Below, in pieces: positions 24,255-36,340 of a stretch of DNA of 64,000 nt (positions are counted from its first letter, which is position 1; each line of letters starts with the position of its first letter). The stretch is taken from the NCBI GenBank assembly GCA_963969595.1, contig OZ018414.1:21807660-21871659 (forward strand). The letters are read 5' to 3'. Under the pieces are notes generated by a model. The model worked only from the letters and a program-made list of their open reading frames with translations, was not told where the DNA came from and searched no databases. The DNA is from Neckera pumila. Lineage: Eukaryota > Streptophyta > Bryopsida > Hypnales > Neckeraceae. Made by a program: the position numbers and the translations under genes.

Positions 24255-25640
24255 GTTTCATATTTTTTGAAGCATTTTGGAATTAGTTATAAATTTTTGC
24301 ATGAGATGCATTGTAGGTCCCTATTTATGATCCTAGGTCTTCCATGAAACGTTCACTTGCAATTCTAAAGAAAGATGGCAAAAGCAAAGAGAATGATTGA
24401 CTCTTCCACTTAATATAATCCTTTTTTCCTGGATTCAATCAATGTATAGAGTTCACTTTTAGAACCACCTCATGTCCATTTCACAATCATTTATAGGGGT
24501 GGTTCTTAATGCCCGTGCAATTTTAGAGCCTCCTACCTTATGACAAACTCCATACATCCATTGTGCCTATTACAATATTTTCATCAATATTATTCACATT
24601 ATTCCCTCACAGAGTCACTGGGCACATCACTTTTTTTGAATCTTGCTGATATGAATGCACTCACTTCACTTGTGCATTTTTCAGACAAAAACAGTTTTCT
24701 CCTACAACTTTCAAAGGTCATATTCTCTTCACCATGAGTAGCACAATTTATCAACATGGTTCCTTAAAAACGGATGAGTGATAAATCTATCCTAATAGTG
24801 AGTTGTGAATGGCCAATTTTCTTTGCACAATACATTCTCTTAAAAGTGGACATTTAAGTGCTTTAAAGTTAAACCTATAAGGGTATTTGAAGTTGAAAAG
24901 TGGTTGATGGATGATTTTTCAAAATTAGTGTAGAAATGAAGAATGCATCTATTGGTCCTAAAATTAAATCATTTTTGAGTGACTACCTTGGTCAACAAAC
25001 TTCCAAAGTTAAGTTCATATTGTTCCAAACCCACACTTGTGAACGCCTTCAACAGAGATGGGCCTAACAATGTACTCAAAAGATGAAAGGAGCTTTCTCC
25101 AAGACCAAAAGCCCCCCCCAAATGTGAGAAAAACTGCAACTGTCGATTTGCATATGAAAAAAATGCCCCCTTCCCTTCCAATGCCATCAATTAGCATTAT
25201 TGGGGAAAAACTGTTGCCGTTGATTGTGCAGTCTTGAGACATGATATTGACAGTCAAGATTAGGGTTTATGGATATGAAATGAATATGATATGGGTACTT
25301 ACATAATATATTATATTGAATACATATGGATAGTATATATGGTATATTAGTATGATATGATGTATATACAGGGATATTGATACAGGATATCGAATACTAA
25401 TACTGGTAGCATGTACTATGTATTATCTACAATCATTATTCCATATCGATTGCAATCATTGCACCTTCCAAAAAAATATAAATATGGGGTGGACTAGGTA
25501 TAGAATGCATGGAATATTTGACAAGCACAAATAATTAATTCATTCATTTTGCAAGTGAAATAATTAAATAGCATTTTGCAAATGAAATAATTAATTAGCA
25601 AAGCAACAATTTGTGTCACACACAATGTGCAATGTGCTCA
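24255..25640. repeat. Second copies of two dispersed repeats
   Basis: 24255-24541 pairs with 17388-17665, and about 25010-25490 pairs with 21640-22110. The intervening part has short ORFs only. It likely represents an old element fragmented by later changes. Confidence 0.4.
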
Positions 25641-25998
25641 AAAGACACAAGCCCTAAGGTAGATCTCCCATTTCTGATCACCCTCCCATTTGCGTGCAAG
25701 TAGGGTGTTCTCTTTCCATGCTGGCCGGGAGGGAAGAAAATATGATCGCACCTGATTCAATCGTGGCACATCGTGACTGGTTCCAACGCTGAACAATTTT
25801 GCAACTCCTCTTTGGTCGAAAACAGGATAGCCTATAGGACTAGAGCGGAACAGAAAGAATCTTCAACCAAAAAATTGTAATAATTACTCATTTTGCAAAG
25901 AAAAATTTTGGAAAATTTACAACCTTCCGGAATCCTATCTCTGCATCTTGAAAAAATTCTGCAATTAACTTCTCCACGCTGCAACACTGTCGAATTGC

Positions 25999-26078
25999 TT
26001 AACCCCTCACCGCCCCGGGTACCAGAAAATACACTGAAAAGGGGACGAAATTGGGCCCCTTGGGCGGTGAGGGGTTAA
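25999..26078. mobile_element. 80-bp minimal piggyBac-type MITE
   Basis: An 80-bp sequence bounded by TTAA at 25999-26002 and 26075-26078. The 13-bp ends are perfect inverted repeats: CCCCTCACCGCCC and GGGCGGTGAGGGG. The right end read inward, CCCCTCACCGCCCAAG, matches the right end of the piggyBac pseudogene element at 49.1 kb (CCCCTCAACGCCCAAG) at 15 of 16 positions. It is therefore very likely a non-autonomous derivative of that lineage. It lies in the upstream region of the membrane-protein gene, about 1.4 kb before its ATG. Confidence 0.85.
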
Positions 26079-27494
26079 GTGAGCGGAAATGGGGTTGCCT
26101 GCCTTAAACAAAATTGGCAGTAAAAAGTCCTTCCAAGTTGGCACTGCTGGCTATCCACCGACTTAGCGGTTTTCTGTCCACCGCGTACCTATGCCCGTGC
26201 ATCAGTGTGCTTCGTCTTGAGCACAATTGCGTATAGCTTCGTCTTGCCAGGGTTTAGTCAGTTCGCCATTTGCATCCATCGCCCGATCCCCCCCCCAATT
26301 TCCCAACAATCACGCCATGCCCAGAATCCTCCCCTCCAACACTGTCACCCCGTCTCCAGCCATCTCAAAGCATCGGCACTCTTTTTGACGAAGAATCGCA
26401 TCTGAACTGCCACCTTCAACAATCCGAAGCTTTTGAGAGCGCGTGGCTATGGCTGCCGCGCTATCGAATCGTGGTGGCTGGTGTGGATCGAAAGAGGCTG
26501 ATCGCCAACGCTTTCGGACCTAATCGAAATCTTATTTTGCAAGTGAGGTGTGGGTATTTGCAATCTCTCAAGCTACCGATGGAATTTCTTTGTTTGGGAT
26601 TAATTGAACTACTTTTGGATGGAATCGATTGTTGGCGCTGGAATCGTGGGATGGAGTGTATCTCGAAGTGCGCGTTTTCAGGGTGTCGCGTGGTGCACGG
26701 GGGAGGGGTTCTGCCCCAATAGAAATTAGGGTTTAAGGAATCTTCCTTCTGAGCGCGTGTTTTGTGCCTCCGTGCTGGCTCGATTTGCACGAGGAGCTTG
26801 CTCGATCTGCTGGAGTCTTTTATATCCAGTGTATCCGTTAATTTCTTATACTGTGTCTTCGGCGTTGTTGTAATGTGCTTTAAATCATTCAAGGATTAGG
26901 GTTTCGAGGATTTTGTGGTAGGGATGATGGCTTAGGTGAGGAATGTTTTTTGAACTTCAAGTACTCCAGGTACTTCTTTGGACGTACTTCTATGGTAGTT
27001 GAAGTTTTAAGTGTTTTGGACTCTCGAATCCCAAAGCTAGTGTTCCATTTCATCACCCTGTCTTTGGATTCATTATCGTTGTGCTTGGGTTTCATGATTG
27101 GTTGCTCCGATTGGGTGGATTAGCAGCTGGGATTATGTCTTGGCTTAGATTCAAAGCCAGAATTGAGAGACCATTGAAACAAATGTAGAGGTAATGATGT
27201 CGGTAAGGAACTTGTCGTTGCTCTGGAGCTCGAGATACTAGTTCAGTATTTCTGGAATTGCGTGGGTTTTGTATTGGTGTGCATCTGAAAGGGCCTTCCT
27301 CATTAGATTAATATTAAATTACATTTTTAGGGATATCTTGAGATGGGAGTCTTGGTGGACTTGTTCCCTTTGGGGATAAAATGACTGACAAGCATTTTGG
27401 GGTTTAGTTTGCAGGTGCAGTGTGGATACAGCACATTGAGGTTGAGAACATTTAGTGGTGCTCGTGCACAGTGGGAGCTGATAACTTTTCAAGA
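26079..27494 (+). promoter_or_regulatory. Promoter and 5' leader region of the membrane-protein gene
   Basis: Composition rises from AT-rich to balanced here, as expected for a transcribed leader. ORFs in this stretch start with non-ATG codons or are short and overlap on both strands, so they are not called. A TTTGCAG acceptor-like site at about 27409-27415, shortly before the ATG, suggests a 5' UTR intron; its donor was not fixed. No TATA box was assigned. Confidence 0.4.
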
Positions 27495-29579
27495 ATGGGC
27501 AAGCGCAGTGCAGGTGTGGTTTTGCCTTTGGGAAGCTTTACATTATCAGTATGCTTGATATTATCAGTGTGCTTGACTCGGAGTGGAGTACTTGCACAAA
27601 GCAGCCTCTCGGATGAGGAATGGGAGGCAGGATTGGGGACAGATATGTGTCCCGAAAAAGCAGACATACCAATAGACTCAGTGTTTCCATCAATTAACGC
27701 TGATAGTGATGCTATTGATGACAAAGCGACAATAGTGAAGATGAAACAGTTACTAACAGAACAGGCAGCTCAGATAGAAAAGCTGAATGAACTCATCACC
27801 AAATTAGATAAATCTCTCACTGCACTACCACTGAGCATTCCCCAAGTGGTGACTTCTCGGCAGCAGAGTATCGGTATTGAGAGGGTTTCCTCTGCCAGAC
27901 TTAACGGCAACTCACAACAGGTACTCACGAAACCTGTTGAAACGAGTGAGCAACCCAAAACAGGAGAGGCTCCAGCTGAATTAACGAAAGACGTGGCTTC
28001 TGATCCCACCAGGCGCCCTCAGTTTGTAGGGTCTGGACCCGGGGGAGGGATGACAGTGGCCCGGTATAAGCCAGCGTGGGCAGAGCACTTCCAATTCGTT
28101 TCAGCTGTCAAGGTGAACGTTGATGTTTCATGCTTGCACGTACTGCCTCATGAAGGTGACGATGGCATGAGCCGGTATGTGGCAGTTGGGGATGCAGCAG
28201 GACGGATTTATATTTTCTTTACCCACGGGGACTTGCTTGTGGACTACGCGACTCTCTCGCAAGCTCCAGTGACTGCCATGCTTTCCTTCACACTGCGCAA
28301 AAATGAAACATGGCTGGTGACCGGCCATGCAGATGGCGCTGTACTTGTGCATCGTATTTGGGAAATTATTCACCGTGGGTCGTCTACTAGTGACGAAGCC
28401 CACCAGTTGGTTCTCGAGTTTGTGCATTCGCTTGTTGCGCCCTCCGAGACCGGAGATTATGATCTGGGGGGCATGTTTGAAACACCTGGAGCTCATAAAG
28501 AGGAGGCACCTGAAAATAAAAGCAATGTAATAACGCATTTGGAGATGTACAGAGTGGGCAAAATGCGGTACGTGCTAGTGGCAGACTGCAATGGCAGGAT
28601 GCAAGTGTTTAAAGAAAATGGAACTCTTTTTGGAACGGCGGACTCATTGAGCCGTCCGCTTGCGTTCCTGCGGACTCCCAACACACAGCGCTTGCTGTTT
28701 TTGACAAAAACGGGTGGTGGATCTCTTGACCTGCGGACCATGACAGTGCGGAGCTGCCCCTGTGATGGGCTGAATGGATCCACGGTGGTGGCATATGCTT
28801 TTGATGCTGCAGGGCGGTCTCGGGCATACGGTGTCACCGAAGAGGGTGGCCTGGTGTATGTCATCCTGTCGGGGGATACTCTTCACTTTGAATGCCATGC
28901 TAGGACTACCAACAGAAAACTCGATGTGGAAGGCCCTGTGTCATTACACGGTATCAAGGGCTACTTGTTGGTGGCTACACCACGGAACGTATTTCTATAC
29001 AACACCACTCTTCAGGTTGGCTTCAGTTATGCTAACATTCGGGGAGGGGCTGGACCGCGCCCTCTCTTCAGTGCTTCCTTGGACGACATCTCCCTTTCGT
29101 TTCTGCCCACGCCTATTGTTCCAGGGAATTGGCCCCTGATGGCTTGCAATCGTGACAAGCTGGTTGTCGTTGGCTTTGGTGATGGTTATGTTGGCTTTTA
29201 TCGATCCACTTTACCGGTTCTTAAACTACCCGATTTCAATGCCAAGCTATGGAGCAGCCCCATATTCATATCTGTTATACTGCTTCTAGTCGCCTGGCAG
29301 CTGCTCAGCCGTAAGCGTGATCCAGTGCCCACAGATACTAGCAACCCTATCATGCAAATTGCCCCGAACACTGTGGCGTCTGGATATGGTTTTCGGGACA
29401 ACCGCGAGGGTGGTTTAGGCCAAACACGAAGCCGCTATGAGTCGCCTTCTCGTAGCTACAGCACTAAGCCTGTGCCGTATGGCCAAAACTCCATGAATTA
29501 CCGGGGCTCCTCATCGGATCCGAACTACTCTGCACGGCGAGAGCCTCTGTTTGCGAATCAGGCTGATTTGCGGCATTGA
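27495..29579 (+). CDS. Membrane protein resembling Arabidopsis At1g75140/At1g19370
   Basis: A single-exon gene of 694 codons. The open frame extends 24 bases upstream to a GTG at 27471, but the first ATG at 27495 (MGKRSAGVVLPLG) gives a good signal peptide ending near GVLAQSS. Next come an acidic stretch, a short coiled coil at about residues 78-107 (MKQLLTEQAAQIEKLNELIT) and a variable linker. A long conserved luminal or extracellular part follows from about residue 190, beginning RYKPAWAEHFQFVSAVKV, with beta-propeller-like words such as YVAVGDAAGRIYIF and WLVTGHADGAVLVHR. One transmembrane helix lies near residues 586-606 (PIFISVILLLVAWQLL), followed by a Ser/Arg/Tyr-rich tail of about 87 residues. 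From memory of the family, this matches plant uncharacterised membrane proteins of the At1g75140 type; their function is not known to me. No frameshift or internal stop. Confidence 0.85.
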   Translation: MGKRSAGVVLPLGSFTLSVCLILSVCLTRSGVLAQSSLSDEEWEAGLGTDMCPEKADIPIDSVFPSINADSDAIDDKATIVKMKQLLTEQAAQIEKLNELITKLDKSLTALPLSIPQVVTSRQQSIGIERVSSARLNGNSQQVLTKPVETSEQPKTGEAPAELTKDVASDPTRRPQFVGSGPGGGMTVARYKPAWAEHFQFVSAVKVNVDVSCLHVLPHEGDDGMSRYVAVGDAAGRIYIFFTHGDLLVDYATLSQAPVTAMLSFTLRKNETWLVTGHADGAVLVHRIWEIIHRGSSTSDEAHQLVLEFVHSLVAPSETGDYDLGGMFETPGAHKEEAPENKSNVITHLEMYRVGKMRYVLVADCNGRMQVFKENGTLFGTADSLSRPLAFLRTPNTQRLLFLTKTGGGSLDLRTMTVRSCPCDGLNGSTVVAYAFDAAGRSRAYGVTEEGGLVYVILSGDTLHFECHARTTNRKLDVEGPVSLHGIKGYLLVATPRNVFLYNTTLQVGFSYANIRGGAGPRPLFSASLDDISLSFLPTPIVPGNWPLMACNRDKLVVVGFGDGYVGFYRSTLPVLKLPDFNAKLWSSPIFISVILLLVAWQLLSRKRDPVPTDTSNPIMQIAPNTVASGYGFRDNREGGLGQTRSRYESPSRSYSTKPVPYGQNSMNYRGSSSDPNYSARREPLFANQADLRH

Positions 29580-31084
29580 CGAACACAAATAATGTGCGTA
29601 TCTTGTGATAATTTTTCTTCCGGCTGTGCCCTTTAATGTGTTGTTTGTTTGAGGAGCATCATTGTCTTCGTTCGCGCTTTGCTTTTCCTACATGTGAGTT
29701 CTAGTGTGGTAGTTTATTTAACCGTTGAGTGTCCTATTTGCTCTGTTTTTTTGGAGCATCATCTCGTGGTTCTTCCCTTTGTATTACTATGATACGTTAT
29801 GTATTTTACTTGAAGGAATCATTTCTGGAAACAGGTTTGAGGTACATTTACTCGGCCAGTCTTGGTAGGATTTCTATGGTGGCAACTAATGGAATCGCTT
29901 GCACACTTCGTTTGATCACAGATTTTTGAGGTAGACTTTCGATCGCCGAGTGATGGCCTGATGGGCAGACTCTGGTTCTTCCCTGTGGCTTGTAAGGTAC
30001 TAATACTCCAGCCGTTGTTTACGAGTATATATTGTGCCATTTCGCTTGCCTTTTTTATTTGTCCATGTATCTTGTTGTTGACCTAGTCTACATTGGGGTT
30101 TTCTTTCTCACAGGTGATGAGCAGGTGACAGCCGGACCATTTTCCCATTGCAAGCATCTACACTTTCACCAACCTCAAGGCAGCTGTGTTGATTCTTAGT
30201 TTAGATTCGACATATGTTCCATTCGACAAAATGAAGTTCGTCATACTTTATTGTAGAGATTTAATATCACATTAAAATATGGGGAGATTAATGCTATTGT
30301 TTCTAGAAGATTACCCATTGTGAAGATCTGTCTTTGTTATTCGGTTCTTGCTCCTTTCGTCATCAGAGCTGGTAACTCTTATTTGACGGAGTTCGTGGTC
30401 ATTTTCATTTTAGGGTTTAGGGTTGAGGATTTAGGTACTTGAATCTGCGTTTTCAGTTGCCTCCTGCTCACTGCTCAATTAACGGATCGTGTATTTATTG
30501 TGCACTCTTGTTAGCAAATTGCAGACTTGCTACCAGGGTTTGTGAATACTAACCCTTCATAACATGAGACTATTTGAAGTAAATTTCCACTTTTTATGCA
30601 CTAGGTTAAATTTGTACAGTCAGGGTCCGATAATCTTACATACCACCTGTTGTGCCATTCAAAGAATTTTGCATAGTATAGAATACAATTGGCATTTTTT
30701 GTCTTAGCACAATTAACATTCAATTCTTATGCAATCCCAATCAAGTACATCAAATTTCAGTTTCAATAAAAGAAAAAATCCACTTTTGATAAATTGTTGC
30801 ATTGAATATTCATGATTTTATATGATAATTGATTAAAAATATTGGTGATGAATTTTTTAAATTTGATTGTATAGAAACATCCTTATGTACATCTTCCTTC
30901 AACTAGCATAAAAATAAATGGTTTAGAATTCCCTCTAAAGAGATTTCAATGTTGGGGTGACAATGCCTAAATTTTGTAATAAAGATATCTCTTTATTGTA
31001 ATTAGATTTTGCTATTTGACCCTCATATTATAATTAATTTTTTACATTTGAGCATAATGGTACAATTACTTTTCTACAATTTAA
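29580..31084 (+). other. 3' flank of the membrane-protein gene
   Basis: The first several hundred bases keep gene-like composition and probably form the 3' UTR. A GT...CACAG pair at about 29997-30113 could mark a 3' UTR intron, which is uncertain. No polyadenylation signal was fixed. From about 30500 the sequence becomes AT-rich and featureless until the family B element. Confidence 0.35.
30409..30422 (+). promoter_or_regulatory. Telobox-like motif, two TTTAGGG units
   Basis: Two direct copies of the plant telomere heptamer TTTAGGG, followed by a partial third. Interstitial teloboxes of this size occur in promoters of growth-related plant genes and can bind telomere-repeat factors. No gene start is visible next to it, so a role is not claimed. 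Confidence 0.4.
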
Positions 31085-32015
31085 TTAATCCCTAAAGGAC
31101 CAACATGTGTATTTTGGCAACATAGAATTTTTGGGCAAGTACATGTGATTGGAGATTTGCATATTTTGGGCTGAAATTTTTATAGAAGGTGGGGACAAGG
31201 AATATCTTTCATTTGCACCAAATTTCATGACATTTGGAAATACGAGTCAAAAGTTATGGCCTAATATGTTACTTTTTTTCGTAAGCGGGGAGTCCGGGCA
31301 AATAAAAAAAATCATTATTTTCAAAAATAAAAATTTGAAATTGGTTTATTAGATTTATATATACGTGGAAAGCTTTTAATCATTCTATTTTGATCAATGA
31401 ATCAAACGTTACAAGGATTTTTAGTTTGCGGGCAGTTATAGATTGCCTATTCTAAAATAAACTTTGAAGTCGTTTATTTCATTCAATTTTTAATATTTTT
31501 CAAAAAAAAGAAAATTGAAGGATGTAGATTGTTTATTACAACATTGCAACCATTGGGATTGGCATTTTTCAATTCCATAATTAACTTCTTAACAATTTAG
31601 TGTTTTGAACCGTTCTGTACTTTTTTCTACTTACTATTTTTTTCCTATATGTTGTACAATTCCAAATAATCTGAAAATTTTCAAGCATGTAGCCAACTTG
31701 CTCTGAAGAATGAATCCAAAGAAGCACAACCATTTTAGAATTTTTTTCATAATAATCTGACCTTGTGAAGTGCAGCTGCCTGTTTTTTTGCAGTGCCAAA
31801 AAAAGGACTTTTGCCACTTCAAACGCTAATATCTTCCAATCTTTACAATGGAAATTTCTGAAATTTTTTTACACATTCCCAAACCAGAGTACTACAAGAT
31901 CCTATGGTTACATGTGTCCAAAAATGATATTTTTCAAAAATTTGGTACTTGTGCTAGAAATGGCATTTTTGGAGCATTTTTGGTGAGAATATAGTCAAGG
32001 AACTTTAGGGGTTAA
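31085..32015. mobile_element. TTAA-flanked piggyBac-type MITE, family B copy 2
   Basis: A 931-bp element from TTAATCCCTAAAGGACC to CTTTAGGGGTTAA. It is collinear with family B copy 1 over the full length, including the GGGCAAGT/GGGCAGCT region, the AAAGTTATG segments and the AAACGCTAATATCTTCC segment. Non-coding. Confidence 0.8.
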
Positions 32016-33726
32016 AATCTAGAGATATCTATATTACAAAATTTTGGGCATTGTCACTCCAATATTGAAATCTCTACAGAAGGAATTTTGGAACTTATTA
32101 AGAGATGCTTGTTGGAAGAAGATGTACAGTTGGGTACAAGAACCTATAAAATTTTTAGTCAGTTTTCACTAAAAAGTTCATCAATTTTAAAAAGCTCTAG
32201 CATGCTCAAAAATGATCCGATTTTGCAACCGCAAATTGCGTTGGAATTGTTATGAAGTACACTTCAACTTCATAACAAGTGAAAAATTAATAATTTAAAA
32301 TCCTAAAACAATTTGGACATCTTTCATAAACTATATTCCATTTCATTAAGAACCTTTAGAAGATTGCCAAAGACATTTTACAATGGGGTGAAGAACAAGC
32401 AAAAAATCATACAAACAATTCAAGTAGTATGAGATCAAGTATCTCTAAAGCAATTGTGAAGGCTCATTTCTAATATGGACCATTAAATACTAGTTGGAAT
32501 TTTCATAAATGGTGGCAACACTAAATAGTAGATAGTGTATAGAAAACATCAAACATTTTGTATGATATTCAATTACATATGTGTATTTGCAATGATGATA
32601 AAGTAGACTTGAGTGTGGTTCAAATGCAATTTACAATTCAAAATTCCGTTCATTTTTTAGCATACACAACCTCTAAAGTTCACCAAATCTCAGCATGATG
32701 CAAAAATTCGTAAGGTTCTTGTACTCGATTGTACATACGGATGTTTCCTATATATATCTATGCAATTGAATTAAAAAAAATCTATATCAATGTTTTTCAA
32801 TCAATTACCATATAACTCATGAATTTTAAATGAAACAATTCATTAAAAATGTTCATTTTTCTTTTTAAAACTAAAATTTGGTATGCTTGATTGTAATTGC
32901 ATAAGATTTGAATATTAACTATGCAAGACAAAAAGTGACAATTGTATTCTATATTATGTAAAATTCTTTCATTGATAGAATAGCCAATTTATTAGATTAT
33001 TAGCAATGACTGTGCATTCACTTGGAGGATTTCTATGGAGTAAGGTAGGATGATCTTAAAGCGACCATTTAAGCCTACCTAAGTCATCATTGACAGTAGA
33101 AGATATTTCAAACAACATGTCAATCTTTCCTAGATAGAAGTCGCAATTAGAATATAGTTGGTTTTAGAGCAGACTACCTTAGTGGGACTGAATGCGGAAT
33201 TGTGAAGCTCCTATTCATGAAATTGGAATTTGTGAGAAATATGAGCAATATCTGAGGTGCTAATTGAAATTGCAAGTAAATTATCTTCCACCTTAAAAAC
33301 TATGCATTGCTGAATATAACTCTTCTAAAAGATAAAGTAGAATAATCTTGTGTAGTTACCCAGGGTTGCTAAAGTATGAGCAGGGAGCAATGAGTGTTGA
33401 GTATTGGGCAACAAGGAATGAGCAACAAACAATGACTTTTAAAATTTTTTTGTGAAAGATTTTAAATTTTTTACTATAAGATACCTATATCCGTGGTTTA
33501 GGGTAAATACTTATGGATGTAAATGAGTTTAAAGAGGATGAATGGGAATGAACAGGGATGAACAAATTTGTATGAATTTTTTTGTAGTGGACTTCGTTGG
33601 ATGAAATACAACTTTTTGTTCATTGCATTGGATGATGGATGTCTATTGAATGGGATTAAAAACTCAATTGTTTAAGATAATGATTGATGTCCAAATACCT
33701 TAAATCAAAGATAGAATCATAGAGAG
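32016..33726. other. AT-rich spacer without recognised features
   Basis: No ORF above about 60 codons and no terminal repeats or RNA genes were recognised. Confidence 0.4.
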
Positions 33727-34415
33727 GTTGCCAACGACCCTCCTTCTATTAATTTGGAGGTAATTTAAACTACGATTAAAAAGAAAAAAATTTTAAAAAA
33801 TTTTCTTCAAAGAAAATTTGTATCTCCAAAAACAATTCAAAAAGAACATTTCTATTTATATATATATATATATTCAATTTTTTCAATTTTTTCAATTTTT
33901 ATTAGAGCTCCTTGGTGCCAAGAGAAGGTTGCTTGAATCTCAAGAGCCTTTTTTGGTGCCAAAAAAAGGCTCCTTGAATTCAAGGAGCCATTTCTTAGTC
34001 CAAACTCTAAAGGATCCTATTTCTATATTTAAGGATTATTTAAAGGTCTTAAGTTCTTTATAAAGGTCCCTTAGAGCCAAGGAAGGTTCCTCAGATTTTG
34101 AGGAACCATATGCTGAATAATTTTATTTATTTTTAAATAGTTTATTTTTAAATTTAAAAAAAAAGATTAAATGAAATTATAATTCAAATATTCCCCAAAT
34201 TAATAGAGGGAAGGTGCCTTTGGCAACAAGAAATTGCTCCTGTACTGATCCCAAGAGCCATTTGCTCATTAAGAAAAAAATTTGAAAAAGTAATTGTTTA
34301 TCCAAAAAAATGAAAAAGTTTCTTTTGAAAAAAATAATTTTGAAGTTTTTTTCTTTTAAATCATAGTTCAAATATCCCCCAAATTAATAGAGGGAGGATC
34401 TTTTAGCAACTAGAA
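33727..34415. mobile_element. Inverted-repeat element with internal palindromes
   Basis: The left end contains CTCCTTCTATTAATTTGG, and the right end the inverse CCAAATTAATAGAGGGAGG, each next to GTTGCCAAC or GTTGCTAAA-type outer words (about 690 bp apart). A second copy of the right-end sequence lies at about 34190. Inside are several CTCCTTGA/TCAAGGAG hairpins, including a perfect 22-bp palindrome at 33968-33989, and a TA-rich run at 33855-33872. It is probably a foldback or composite MITE of unknown class. Confidence 0.5.
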
Positions 34416-35687
34416 ATGTCTCCTTGGATTCGATGAGCCATATGCTACATTAAAAAAATCTGACTACGTAGCTTCTTGTCTATTCATTGATTTTCAAAGT
34501 GATTGGAATTCTTTTCCAATTATTTCAAAAAATGAATAGATGATATGGATGAAATTCAAACATTACCTCTATGGTAGTACCTTTCATGTTGTAGGAGATG
34601 CTAGGCTATCATTTTTGACCTAACTACAACATTTGAATACTAAATAACTAACTTAAATTAAATTTTTTTAGCAATAAATTGATTTATTGAAACATGTATT
34701 TTTGGTAGTTTTTATGTTGGTAATTTTGACATTACTATTGTTGGATCTCACATCACTATTTATGACTCTGACATGTCTATTTTTAGTAAAAAAAGTCTTA
34801 ATGAGTGTTCAAACTTCAAATCTAAACGCTCGTTGTTCAGTGCTCTCCACTCACATTTTAGCGTTGTTGTGTAGTTACCCACATCCAATTGTAAGACCAA
34901 ACATAGCATTGGTTACAATTGAGGTAGGAAGGCTTTTGCATCTTTTAAAAAGATCCCCAATAGTGAACAAAGTTGTCTGGTATAGCTTCCCAACCACCTC
35001 CAATCCTTAAAATTATTGATAAGTTTCTTCTAGGCATCTAGGAGGCATGATACCTTTCCAATATAGGGAGGACCATTCCCTGGTTATATAATATTATGAA
35101 TCCTTACCCAATATCATTCCTTTGCATTTTAAGTAGTTAGAAGTGGAAGGTATTGTACTTCCTATGCATTTTAAAGCAATTAAGAAGTGGAATGTACTTC
35201 CTTTGCATTCTAAGGTACTTAATTTTAAAAAGACAAGTTGGAAACCACAAAATTAAACTACAAAATCCTTACACTTTGTATGTTCCCATGTTGTGACTAT
35301 TTATTTTGAAATTTCTTATATTTATCTTTCAAAGATGAAATCACATGTCATCTATTATATTAGTAATAAAAATTTAAGACTTTTGTGAAATTTTGAAATT
35401 TTTCCTCAGGTGTATATAGTATTTGTGGAATATTATGGTGTAAAATAAATTATTATGTCTTTCTATAATTAAAAAATTAAGAAATTTTCATTATAGGTCC
35501 AAAGCTTCAAATTTCAATTAAATATTAAATTATAGAAATTTTCAAGTTTAATTAGAAACTGCACTTTATTATCTTCATTTCAGTATTTTGTCTCAAATTC
35601 AAAAAAGATCATTTTATTGGCTTAAATTTACATCAAGTACAAAAAGTATAAAGTTGCCAAAATGCACTCTACATAGTGATCCGTGGC
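34416..35687. other. AT-rich spacer with weak local repeats
   Basis: A plus ORF at 34687-35010 (107 codons, hydrophobic N-terminus) is not recognised and lies in AT-rich sequence. Around 35115-35220 a unit containing CCTTTGCATT or CCTATGCATT recurs about three times. Nothing else was identified. Confidence 0.35.
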
Positions 35688-36340
35688 TTAACCCCAAAAT
35701 GACCTTGAGGACAGAATGTGTCCTTGAACAATATTTGAAGTTAAATAAAACCTTACCAAATCATTATTTTTAGTAGTTTATATTTCTAAAAATTTATTTT
35801 TGAAGTTTAGTTTTAGCTTCAGAAATCTGATTTTGAAAATGATTGATTATGATTTTTCTATTCAAGATTTTGTGCACGGGTCTCCACTGCAATTTTGACT
35901 TTTGTAGTGTTGAGGGCTCTTGGGAGTGAGCCTCAAATATACTAGATCTTTGAGAAGAAATCACATGAGAAGTTCATTTAAAACAATTGTAGAGTAGATT
36001 TTGAAAAGTTATAAATTGATTAAGGTTGTGCAAGTTAGGCCCTTTAACCTCATATTTTTTTGGTGACCAACTTTTCAGATTTGACATGTGAAAGACGATT
36101 GAAAGACTTCAAATCACTTTGACAATTTTAACATCCTCATGATCAAACACTATAATCTTTCAATTTATAAGAGATATTGTTGTGTTTTCTTCTCTAATGT
36201 GATCTCTAACATGTCTAGTTTGATTTTATACGGTTACAAATAAAAAAAACTTGATAAAGTTTATCAAAATGTTGGCCTTTAATTCAATTTAGAGCAAACT
36301 CTTAGAAGCTCAAGAAATTCCAAGGTCATTTTGGGGTTAA
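35688..36340. mobile_element. TTAA-flanked piggyBac-type MITE, family C copy 2
   Basis: A 653-bp element with perfect 17-bp inverted ends, TTAACCCCAAAATGACC and GGTCATTTTGGGGTTAA. It is full-length similar to 5682-6335. Its right TTAA (36337-36340) is at the same time the left TTAA of a family B element, so the two are directly joined. Confidence 0.82.

Noticed and set aside
26270..26722. 150-codon ORF upstream of the membrane-protein gene
   Set aside because: Non-ATG start, low complexity at the N-terminus, open on both strands; more likely leader sequence.
27471..27494. GTG start 24 bases upstream of the membrane-protein ATG
   Set aside because: Plant nuclear genes normally start at ATG; the ATG at 27495 gives a good signal peptide.
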